Source: Nemertoderma westbladi (taxonomy: Eukaryota > Xenacoelomorpha > Nemertodermatida > Nemertodermatidae). Taken from it: a DNA stretch of 42,486 nucleotides. A program made the position numbers and the translations under genes. Positions 29,886 to 37,875 of this stretch are shown here, in pieces (the stretch's first letter is position 1; each line of letters begins with the position of its first letter). The stretch is from positions 64,001-106,486 of the forward strand of contig JAUCBJ010006867.1 in the NCBI GenBank assembly GCA_032718475.1. The letters are read 5' to 3'. The notes under the pieces were generated by a model. It was not told where the DNA came from. It worked only from the letters and a program-made list of their open reading frames with translations, and made no database searches.

Positions 29886-30583
29886 TCGTGGGCTGAGAGT
29901 AAAAACCGTCTATATCCACTTTCAGCCATTCTGAGATATATGCCTATTAAGTGAAGGCTACTCCAATTCCAAAACCGTCTATATCCAGATGGATATAGAC
30001 GATTTAAAAAATAATTTTTAAACCGTCTATATCCATCCAGTTATCTGCAAAGCATGCAGTCTGCCAGTCTGTCAGGAACTGAAAGACATAAATAGGCCTG
30101 CAGCAGATTTTCCTCCATCAGTACAGTATTCATTCTTACATTATTTAGATACCACTAGTAAACTGAATACTTTTTAAGTTTATCTGTATTCCATGTGGAC
30201 ATTATTTAGGCTAACTATTGATTAAACTAATGAGGGGCACATCTGGTACCGGTACCGATTGTAGTTGCAGTTGAGTCTAAAATTGGAAACTGAAAGTTTA
30301 TTTTCGTTTAGTATACCGGTACCTGGCAGCCTAATGGATTCCAATTTTAAAAACCGTCTATATCCATTACTGGGTTTCGTGTTTGGATATAAACGATTTT
30401 TAAATTCAGTGATATGTTTGAAGAATTTTACATTTTGTTGGTGGCAAATATATTACTTTCTAAAAACCCAATGTACTATTTTTATCTGTCCAGTAGATAC
30501 GTGAAGCATTCAGCTATCCATTCATAAAATTCACTAATTTTTTTTGGGATTTGGATATAGACGGTTTTTACTCTCAACCCACG
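29886..30583. mobile_element. Element D: ~698-bp non-autonomous DNA transposon with 31-bp inverted ends
   Basis: It is inserted in the 3' LTR of B; the empty site is readable near 13036-13048. The ends at 29887-29917 and 30553-30583 are inverted repeats with one mismatch in 31, starting CGTGGG. The flanking duplication is gtt (29883-29885 and 30584-30586), with one unexplained extra T at 29886. Inside there is no transposase; the longest open frame (79 codons) resembles nothing I know. Motif ACCGTCTATATCC occurs seven times in both orientations, including the ends. The superfamily is not clear; a 3-bp duplication fits several families such as PIF/Harbinger or CACTA, but the end sequence is typical of neither. 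Confidence 0.85.
29972..30006. repeat. Palindromic motif pair inside element D
   Basis: AAACCGTCTATATCC is followed after four bases by its near-perfect reverse complement, GGATATAGACGATTT. Single or paired copies also lie at 30021-30035, 30351-30365 and 30385-30401. The motif is part of the terminal repeats, so these are probable subterminal binding sites for the unseen transposase. Confidence 0.75.
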
Positions 30584-30660
30584 GTTGGTTAATCCGTCTG
30601 TTTAGTTTTGTAAATTTTATTTAATCTTTATAAATCTAAGTCTGCCTTTGTTGTATCAAC

Positions 30661-30824
30661 ACATCCCTTTCTTTCCTCTCATATTTTATATCCCAGATTC
30701 CACATCCCTTTCTTTCCTCTCATATTTTATATCCCAGATTCCACATCCCTTTCTTTCCTCTCATATTTTATATCCCAGATTCCACATCCCTTTCTTTCCG
30801 CTCATATTTTATATCCCAGATTCT
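30661..30824 (+). repeat. 41-bp tandem repeat, four copies, in 3' LTR of B
   Basis: Units start at 30661, 30702, 30743 and 30784. The 5' LTR has three, the difference being exactly one 41-bp unit. This is the only length difference between the LTRs once C and D are removed. Confidence 0.92.
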
Positions 30825-31657
30825 ACATCCCCCTTTTTCTTCTCACATCCCACATCCTATCTTCTTATCTTATTCTACTGTCGGGTTGTGACATGGTTTT
30901 TGTTTGTCTGTTGTGCAAGTGTAAAAATTAGATGGACACCTATTAGTGTTCTTTACACTAAGTTCACGGCACCTAGTTAGGACCATTAGTTTCACAACTT
31001 CAGAATAATTTGTGTTATTTAGTTTGCAGTTTTATTAGGGGATTTAGACGGGAAGGATTCTATTTGACGCTAAGGGCCGGGAACTCGGTAAGTGCTTGAA
31101 CCTTTCTACCTGTTGACTGCTTTCATATGACCACTTGACCTCGACTTATCACTACAGTACTTGTCTCTCCCATATGCGTGTGACTTGAGTTACATTTTAA
31201 CAGTTTATAACTGCTCTATAACATCGGCTCAGATTTATATTTAAAGACTTTTACTTTTACTTGGACAACAGATCGGGTTTTCTTGCGTGTGTGTGTCCGT
31301 AGTCCGTGAATTCTTCCTGCTATAATAGCGGTACTATTCAGCCATTATTTGTCACCACTCTCTCTCTTTTGGCTATATTATTAAGTTGCGTAATTTTCGC
31401 TTGTCAGAATTATTATTGTAAATGCACATTGCGTCCGCGCGACTGGCAATAGCGCCTTTCGTCCTATTGGTTTATTAGGGAGCTATTTGATCGCATTAGT
31501 TTGTCGTTTATACATATGTGCCCTTCGGGGGGTTTATTGCAAATTGTTAGGCAAGAACCCTGATAGCAAAATCGGCACATGTTTGGATGTATTACGAAAC
31601 AACATCGATCGATGATGTATTACACATTGATACAGCATTGATACATTTCACAATGAC

Positions 31658-32077
31658 AACCCAGAATCACTAGATGTGCTGACACCCAGTCACTTTCTAA
31701 TGGAGAGGCTGGCGACCATCGACATGCGGGGTGTAGACCCAGATGACATACACTCCCGACAGAGTTGGAAAGTCGCTAAGGCGATAAGCGCAGAGTACTG
31801 GAGCAGGTGGGTCGAGGAATACCTACCCACATTACATAGGAGGAGCAAGTGGAGAAATACCACTAGAGAGTTAAAGAAGGGTGATTTGGTGATCGTCACG
31901 GACGATACCATCATCAACAATCAGTGGAGGCTAGCAAGAATAGTAGACACTTACTCCGACGAGGACGGAAGAGTCCGATCGGTGGAAGTACGGATAGGGG
32001 GTAAGATAGGAGCAAAGGATAGGAAGACCTACAGGAGGGCTGTAGGGAAATGTTGCCTACTAGAAGGGGCACCATAG
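31658..32077 (+). pseudogene. Element A integrase C-terminal part and DUF5641-type domain
   Basis: This is the continuation of the integrase that stops at 11855, in register. It begins within a conserved motif, LTPSHFLM (about 31679), then a helical segment (SWKVAKAISAEYWSRW), WRNTTRELKKGDLV and WRLARIVDTYSDEDGRVRSVEVR (seen here in shorter blocks, about 31850-32000), the C-terminal domain found in BEL/Pao Pols. It ends at TAG 32075-32077. No stop is seen within it. Separated from its 5' part by 19.8 kb, it has no start of its own; ATG 31676 is internal. Confidence 0.88.
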
Positions 32078-32399
32078 AGTTTAGTCGTCCAAGAGTTGGA
32101 CTGAAGGGGGTGGGATTGAGGGCGAGATGCCCTTCCCACAAAAAATATAAAAAATAATAAAAATAATAAAATAAATAAAATAATAGAAAGAAAGAAAGTT
32201 AGAGAGGAGAAAGTCAGAAAGTGATAGTAGTAGATAGTATGTAGCACTAAGTAGTAGATAGAAAGTTAGCAGAAGTTAGTTGTAGTTAGAAAGTTAGTAG
32301 TAATTGGAAAGCTAGCAGAAGTTAGTTGTAGTTAGAAAGTTAGTAATAGTTAGAAAGTTGATAGAAGTTAGTACCGTGAGAGCTAGAACTTAGAAACCA

Positions 32400-32766
32400 G
32401 GGAGTGTGGTATAGAGACATACTATGGGAGTAAGAGGGTACATAGTAACGGGAGAGTTAGAAGTTAGGAATAGGGAGTGTGGTATAGAGACATACCACAG
32501 GAGTAAGAGGGTACATAGTACCGGGAGAGGTAGAAGTTAGAGATCAGGGAGTGTGGTATAGAGACATACCATGGGAGTAAGAGGGTACATAGTACCGGGA
32601 GAGGTAGAAGTTAGAGATCAGGGAGTGTGGTATAGAGACATACCATGGGAGTAAGAGGGTACATAGTAACGGGAGAGTTAGAAGTTAGGAATAGGGAGTG
32701 TGGTATAGAGACATACCACGAGGGTAGTAGGAGGGTACATAGTACCGTTAGAGAGTTAGTAGAGTT
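32400..32766 (+). repeat. Five tandem 73/74-bp units, each with a hairpin
   Basis: Units starting GGGAGTGTGGTATAGAGACA lie at 32400, 32473, 32547, 32621 and 32694; the last is slightly altered. In units two and five TGTGGTAT-AGAGAC-ATACCACA forms a perfect 8-bp stem with a 6-base loop; the others keep 5-6 bp of the stem. Shorter AGTTAG-type repeats flank the array. Confidence 0.88.
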
Positions 32767-32879
32767 GGAATCTTAGTAGAGTTAGAGACTTAGTAGAGTT
32801 AGAGAGTTAATAGAGTTAGTAGTAAGAGAGTTACATGGTAAGTAGTAAGTAAGAAGTAAGTAGAGATATAGGTACAAAA

Positions 32880-33167
32880 ATGATAGCACAGACTAGGGGC
32901 AAATGTGGACAAAAAAAATCTAAATTAAAAATTAAGATTATCAGGACCACCCCCGAACTACAAAAGAGCCTCAAGGTGGCCTTCGGAGGTCTGGTAGACC
33001 ACCCAGGGCTGAAGGACGAGTCGGTGTACTACAACAACCGGCATCTAGTAGACAGGGAGGTGGATACACCATATCAGAGGTGGGAGAAGTTGGAAGTTGG
33101 AAGTTGTACTGTAGTCAAGCACAACCCTTTTCCAATTACCTACTGGGACTGGGGATTAATTGACTAG
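32880..33167 (+). CDS. Hypothetical 95-codon frame in 3' region of element A
   Basis: This is an uninterrupted ATG frame in an element whose other frames are mostly broken. The N-terminal 25 residues are very basic (Lys-rich); the rest is mixed, with Tyr and Trp near the end (ITYWDWG). I see no signal peptide, membrane segment or known motif. It may be an accessory gene, since several LTR elements carry one between Pol and the 3' LTR, or a chance frame. C content rises abruptly at its start compared with the C-poor repeats before it, which is mildly in favour of coding. Confidence 0.35.
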   Translation: MIAQTRGKCGQKKSKLKIKIIRTTPELQKSLKVAFGGLVDHPGLKDESVYYNNRHLVDREVDTPYQRWEKLEVGSCTVVKHNPFPITYWDWGLID

Positions 33168-33604
33168 GGCGACAGGACGGGACTTAGACGGTTCCCACTA
33201 ACATGATGCGCACATGTGTGGGGCCCAATAAGTGTGTAAGGGATGATAGTGAGAATGAGAATCGGGGTGGGGGGGGATGGAGAGGAGGTTTGACAGGATA
33301 AGGGAAAGTGAGAGGAGTGCGATTCGGGTGTGGGGAACGAGTAAGATAGAGTAGAGTGGAGTTGGAGTGGAGCTGAAGTGAACTTAGAGTGAGAGGAGTT
33401 TTAAAATTGTGTGAGGAGTCCACAATTGTCTCAAACAGAGACGTCAGATGTCTTGGTGCAACATAGATTGCGGTTGCACCAACAGAGGGTAGTAACATCA
33501 TACCCAGAGGGAGCGGCCTGGAAAGCCGACCCCAAGTAAGAGAACTCCACCCCACACCCGATAATAGATCGGGTTCAAGCGGAATTGAAGCGCACTCGAA
33601 GGTG

Positions 33605-33633
33605 ATGCTATCTTCTCACCGGGAAGATAGCAT
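33605..33633 (+). other. Perfect 11-bp hairpin just upstream of the polypurine tract of A
   Basis: ATGCTATCTTC (33605-33615) and GAAGATAGCAT (33623-33633) are perfect inverted repeats around a 7-base loop. The stem ends nine bases before the 3' LTR. Such a structure could position the plus-strand primer or act in RNA packaging; the role is inference. Confidence 0.75.
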
Positions 33634-33642
33634 GGGAGGGAT

Positions 33643-34209
33643 TGTTAGCAGATTCCATTCCGCCTCACTATCCCCATAAAGTTGGGAAGTCGCACCTTTT
33701 TCAGCAATATTGGGGATACGAGATTAATCATAACTAATCTCGTATCACCCCCAATAACGGGGACAACACACGGCCCCGAAGGCCACACACAAAAGAGGTT
33801 AGAGGTCAAGCTACCTCGAGAGGGAAAGTAACAGCAGCGGGGGGGAAGCACTCCCACAGAGGTGGGAGCCGAGAATTAGTATATCAACCAATGGGAGAGG
33901 AGAGCATCCACTGAACGAAGGCCAAGGTAGTGTAGCCATAATTAGACATATATATTATATCTCATTGCCGGTCAGTAGTTCAGTCATCTCAGTCATCAAG
34001 TGCAGATCAGTGACATTTCGTACTGTCACCGTCATTACCGGTACAACATCTTATATTACAACAACTGTACTATTATATTCAGTTTACTCATTTACTCATA
34101 TCTGCATTAAGCTTAACAATATTAGACCAACAGCAACAAACTATCTTTTCCCAATTACACGGTGATGTGTAACCTAATCAACCGGTCGGGATCCCCTGAT
34201 CCCGTCACA
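33643..34209 (+). repeat. Element A 3' LTR
   Basis: 567 bp, TGTTAGCAG to CCCGTCACA, followed by the target duplication aaaaa (34210-34214). It aligns with 3300-3867 with about 14 substitutions and one 1-bp gap. The large inverted repeat and the terminal hairpin of the 5' copy are conserved. Confidence 0.95.
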
Positions 34210-34214
34210 AAAAA

Positions 34215-35029
34215 CCTCAGTGGGAATCAAGATAACTGCAATGCAATATGTTTAAAAATTTGAAATTTCGAGCTTGCACATTAGGTGCACTTCTGGTAAA
34301 CAGTAAAACTTTTAATTTTTAATAAAATTGGTAATAATTACATCACCACTCCAAAAACTTCATAGGAAAAGTGAAGACATTTCGCTGCCCTACGCCCTTT
34401 GCTTTTGGTGCTGCAGCGCACCAAAAAAACTTGTCCCCAGGATACCACTACCCCCTCCCCCCGGCCGAAATAGGGTTAAAAAGTTTAAAAATGTTTAAAT
34501 TATGTTCTTGGTTGTGTTAAATTAGATTTTTGCAGTATATTTTGAGGTTTATTTTTTAGTTCGTAATAATTGATTGAATAATGTACATGATTTTACATTC
34601 TGTATGTACAGTTTGCATTAATTTACAATTTCTTTCTGTAATTATTTCTATTTTAATATGTACTGTATATTATAAAAAAATTTAATGAATTTGTTTATTA
34701 AATTTAATTTATATTCAATCCCCAGCCAGGATTGAGAAGAACCCAGTTTCACCATCTAGCCGGTGTGCCTGAGATTCTTTGAATTTTTTTTAGTGAAGTA
34801 GACATACTGTACAGTACGTAAATGTACGGCTGCTTTTTTTATTCAGAAAGAAAGTTATTCGGTGCAAAAATATGTGTTTTGGTATTATATATGTATTTTG
34901 GTATTATATGTGTTTTGGTTTCTGTTAAAATTATTTTTGAGTGATGATATTTATTTATTTTGGCAATCAAGATGTATTATTTTAGTTCAGAATGTTTTAT
35001 TTGGGACAAAATGGATGTTTTTTGGTCAC
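34215..35029. other. AT-rich flank, no gene recognised
   Basis: AT-rich DNA with short homopolymers. A C-run lies near 34450. A segment with GCAGCGCACCAAAA (about 34412) resembles one on the left flank near 2626, consistent with A having inserted into related satellite-like sequence. I see no coding gene. Confidence 0.6.
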
Positions 35030-35360
35030 TTCAGCAACTTGCTTGGGCTGCCACCAAACATCGAGGTGAGCCCTACAAGGAAAATACTGTATATAACAAA
35101 TATACTGTATAATAAAATATATGACAAGACGCTACCTATAGAAACAGGCCGAACTCCAAAGAAGCATTAAAAGCATGTCCAATAATAAAGCGAGTGGATT
35201 AGATGAAATCCCAGCGGAGGTATGGAAAACATGAGTGCTAAACAGACAATTATTGAATGTTTGCAACCGGATGTTAAAAGGGGAAAAGCCACCACCAATT
35301 TGGACTAAAGGTCAACTAAAGCCTCTCCCTAAGAAAGGAGACCTCGGGGTTATGGGTGAA
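35030..35360 (+). pseudogene. Fragment of a LINE (non-LTR) reverse transcriptase
   Basis: Translated pieces in changing frames read like the linker and first motifs of a LINE reverse transcriptase: LLGLPPNIE (about 35040), then SMSNNKASGLDEIPAEVWK (about 35168-35230), which matches the conserved NKAxGxDxIP block of motif 1, and KPPPIWTKGQLKPLPKKGD (about 35285-35345), which matches the block with xPIPK. A TGA follows EVWKT. There is no catalytic YADD and no endonuclease, so it is a short, dead, truncated copy. The clade cannot be fixed from this length. Confidence 0.65.
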
Positions 35361-35499
35361 TGAGTGGTTTCATATTATTAAAACTTTTTGTTTGGCACAG
35401 CTTTTGCAAAGTCGGCAAGTCATGTTTTCTGGTGCGCTGATTCTATGGAATACATTTCTAATGCTCCAGATCATTGCTACTCGTATTTTTCGGCGTAAT

Positions 35500-36130
35500 A
35501 TGGCAAATTTTGGTGCTAGCACAAAATTTCGTACCCAACCCATCACAAAAATTTACAAGTTTGAGATGTCCAGTGCTGTTTTTATTGATTCCATCGGATT
35601 CAGAACCCTCATGAACCAGTATAACGCAAGAAAAAAGTTGATACAATCGATTGATCAATTTGCTTATTTTCAAAAATTTCGTGCTGGCACAACAATTTTC
35701 AACCTCCGCCGAAAAATACAAGTTTGAAAACTTTTGAGCAATTTTTACTTATTCCAATGAAGTCAGAACCCTCACAAACCCATATAACGCAAGAAAGGTG
35801 ACACAATCAATTGATATATTTGATTGTTTTCAAAATTTGGCGCCACACTAAATTTTGCACCCACTTCGAAAAATATACGTTTCAGATGTCTAGTTAGATA
35901 ATTATTTATTCCATTAAATTCAGAACCCCCATAAACATATAAAATGCGAGTAATAAGTTGTCACAATCACTTGAACTATTGAATCGAAAATTTCGTGGTA
36001 TCACCACATTTCCCAGGCGAAAAAACCCCTACTGTGCAAAAAACATGTTCAAACAATCAATTTAGAAAATTGACATATTTCAACATTTGCTGTTGGCTCC
36101 AAAATTTGGCACCCGCCGAAAAATCTCTCT
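35500..36130. repeat. Diverged ~160-bp tandem repeats
   Basis: The phrase TCAGAACCC(T/C)CA recurs at about 35600, 35764 and 35921, and phrases like CAAAATTTGG(C/T)...GC and CGAAAAATA recur at similar spacing (about 35500, 35680, 35830 and 36100). This gives roughly four imperfect units of 157-166 bp, with many indels. It looks like an old satellite. Open frames in it are accidental. Confidence 0.6.
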
Positions 36131-36459
36131 CTCTCTCTCCCCCTATTGGCGGTGGCATAATATTGGGATGTTGTCACCATGTAGGTGTAGATATGTAATT
36201 ACAATGCACTGTACCAATAAATATACTAAATATAAATATATATATAACAGCTCATATTGCGCGGTCATGTGACTACCATTGATCACTACCATGATTCTAT
36301 TGGCAAGGCAGGGAGCAGGGAGCTCCTGCTTGTACAGTAAGCTTGACCTTTGTAGCTTACAAGCTGGGATGTTAATCGTTTCCATTTTTTGGCTAATAAC
36401 AGTTTAAGGTGACATATTGATTTTCTGGATGGCGCAATGCTGTCAGGGCTCGCTCCCAT
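36131..36459. other. Spacer with CT and TA simple repeats, no gene recognised
   Basis: A (CT)n run at about 36126-36141 and a TA-rich run at about 36220-36250. The rest is unremarkable single-copy-looking DNA. Confidence 0.5.
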
Positions 36460-36462
36460 AAC

Positions 36463-36890
36463 AAAATGCCTCCCCAGATGGCTGGTCCAATGTCGGTAGT
36501 ACACCCACAACAGCAACAATAACTATCTTTTTATGATGTTAAGAGGGAAGTCAAGGAACAACAGAAACGTGAGCAAAGCATCATAATCCGAGGCTTACCT
36601 GTCAACAATAACGATTCAGATATAGACTATCAATGCACTACTCCAGTAGGAATTTAATACATTTGACTGTGTAGAATCTATTACTTCCAGAGCACCAGCA
36701 AAAGACTCCAAACCATCAAGGTTAATAATGAAACTCATATCAATTACTTTTATATCAATTACTTTTAAGGATGAAAGCTCTGGGCTCAAAGAAATTGTTA
36801 CGTAATTTCCATGCATATTCGAATGTCTACGTTGATCAGGATCTAACCAGGCTACAATCGGAGCAACTTTTCCTCAAGCGTGAGGAAAGG
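36463..36890 (+). pseudogene. Degenerate LINE ORF1-like (RNA-binding protein) remnant
   Basis: In one frame from about 36530 the translation reads KREVKEQQKREQSIIIRGLP, the coiled-coil-to-RRM junction typical of ORF1 proteins of LINEs (the usual form is ERRKNIVIRGLPE). Further downstream, with frame changes, are RLIMKL-like and VYVDQDLTRLQSEQ-like pieces that fit the C-terminal half of such proteins. Several stops interrupt it. Identification rests on a few motifs. It may be the other end of a LINE related to the fragment at 35030-35360, but the order and gap are odd for one copy. Confidence 0.4.
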
Positions 36891-37469
36891 TGACGCTCAC
36901 ATATCTCGTTGCAGGCTGCTCAGGTAACTACGCCAGTCCATCTGGACTGAAGTGCCATAGGTGCCGAAACTATGGTACTGCAGCTCTCAAATAGTCCAAT
37001 CCAATTAGGCTACTCTAGAACACATCCTGTGTCTTTATGGGGTCGGTAATCAGTCTCAGTTGGCCAGTCTGCCCCTAGAGGGTGAAATGTACGAAAGTGA
37101 TAACCTTCGAGATTTCCATGATCTTAATCTGTTTAAGCTGAATCTTGGAATATAGGCCCATCGACATATGTATCAGATAACATGCTGGGTCTTTTTGAGC
37201 AACGTTATTCATCTGCAATTCTCTGGTCTGACGCTGACGTCTGAAAGTGAAAATCTTCACCCATTTCCGAGATTTTAATTCGTTTAAGCTGAATCTTGGC
37301 ATATATGACATATTATACCACACGTGTGATTTTGGTTTCACCATGAATGCTTCAAAGGGACTAGTCAGGGCGTATTTCCTAGGCATACTTTCCCAGGGCC
37401 AGGGCTGCCTTGCACACTTAAATGAATACTGGACCTCTAGGGAGTATAGTTCTTGGGGGACATCACCGG
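36891..37469. other. Flank with a diverged duplication, no gene recognised
   Basis: GTTTAAGCTGAATCTTGG occurs near 37130 and again near 37285, within two longer similar segments about 155 bp apart. No coding gene is visible. The left edge of element E falls at or near the right end of this stretch. Confidence 0.5.
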
Positions 37470-37800
37470 TGTAGAAGGCAACAGGTACTACTACCCAGCA
37501 TCAGGTAATAAAGTAGTTGTCATGTAATTCGTACTAATTTACAGTTGCCTTATTCAATAAGTATTTTAATTGGCAGTAATATTGAGCAATTTGTTATAGT
37601 ATACATGTAATTTGGTGAAGGGCGTTTCTTGGCTCTTACTCAGTGCAGTACCAGCTGTTCAGCTTAACAAACTGGGTTGTGTTTAAAGTTATATTCTACA
37701 TTATGAATTATATTACAATGAATCGAGATTTAGAGTGAATTAGATTAAAACAATTTATTTTTCCAATACAATTTTGGGTTCAAACAAGAAATCCATTACA
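37470..37800 (+). repeat. Element E 5' LTR (left edge uncertain)
   Basis: The right edge is clear: CCATTACA at 37800 followed by TT and the primer site. A TATA-like stretch lies near 37597 and an initiator-like CTCAGTG near 37639. The left edge at 37470 is chosen because it starts TGT and gives about 330 bp; no partner LTR is available to prove it. Confidence 0.5.
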
Positions 37801-37802
37801 TT

Positions 37803-37815
37803 TGGCGCCCGATAA
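37803..37815 (+). promoter_or_regulatory. tRNA-type primer-binding site of element E
   Basis: TGGCGCCCGATAA starts two bases after the LTR. TGG pairs with the CCA end of a tRNA, and TGGCGCCCGA is the start of lysine-type primer sites of many retroelements. Which tRNA is used here is not certain beyond the first ten bases. Confidence 0.75.
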
Positions 37816-37875
37816 AAAACTCTTACCATGTACTTGTGTTAAATTAATTATTGTGTACTATACGCACAACAAACA

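Larger units (their letters stand above)
11856..31652 (+). mobile_element. Element B: large BEL/Pao LTR retrotransposon nested in A
   Basis: LTRs lie at 11856-14071 and 24185-31652, the latter enlarged by elements C and D, and are flanked by atgac at 11851-11855 and 31653-31657. Without C and D it is about 14.6 kb, large for the superfamily, with unusually long 2,216-bp LTRs. The interior carries a leader, a Gag region in pieces, a complete 1,633-codon Pol and a 1.4-kb 3' untranslated region with a minisatellite. About 16 differences between the LTRs by eye (about 0.7%) suggest insertion much later than A. It lies in the same orientation as A. Confidence 0.94.
24185..31652 (+). repeat. Element B 3' LTR, interrupted by C and D
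   Basis: It starts at TGTTTTGATT (24185) and ends TTTCACA (31652), followed by atgac. Its parts align with the 5' LTR as 24185-24893, 29404-29885 and 30587-31652. Total length is 7,468 bp; subtracting C with its duplication (4,510), D with its duplication (701) and one extra 41-bp unit gives 2,216, the 5' LTR length. Confidence 0.95.
32078..33642 (+). other. Element A 3' untranslated region, purine-rich
   Basis: 1.56 kb between Pol and the 3' LTR. From about 32160 to 32880 the plus strand is nearly free of C and made of AGTTAG, GTAG and GGTA units, including a 73/74-bp tandem array. A small open frame (32880-33167) follows, then G-rich DNA (33240-33330) and, directly before the LTR, an 11-bp perfect hairpin and a short purine run, GGGAGGGA (33634-33641), the likely polypurine tract. 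Confidence 0.75.
3300..34209 (+). mobile_element. Element A: BEL/Pao LTR retrotransposon, dead, split by nested insertions
   Basis: LTRs lie at 3300-3867 and 33643-34209, begin TG and end CA, and are flanked by the 5-bp duplication aaaaa (3295-3299 and 34210-34214). Without element B and one copy of its target duplication, A is about 11.1 kb. The internal order is Gag-like fragments, zinc knuckle, aspartic protease, reverse transcriptase, RNase H, integrase and C-terminal domain, which is the BEL/Pao order. The LTRs differ by about 14 substitutions and one 1-bp indel by eye, roughly 2.5%. Stops and frame changes throughout Gag and Pol, plus the 19.8-kb insertion in integrase, make it non-autonomous. 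Its coding DNA is visibly richer in G and C than the flanks. Confidence 0.93.

Noticed and set aside
35356-35727. 123-codon plus-strand frame
   Set aside because: It spans the diverged tandem repeats and matches nothing; the opposite strand is open as well.
36616-36816. Minus-strand 66-codon frame
   Set aside because: Lies opposite the LINE ORF1-like remnant and has no recognisable features.
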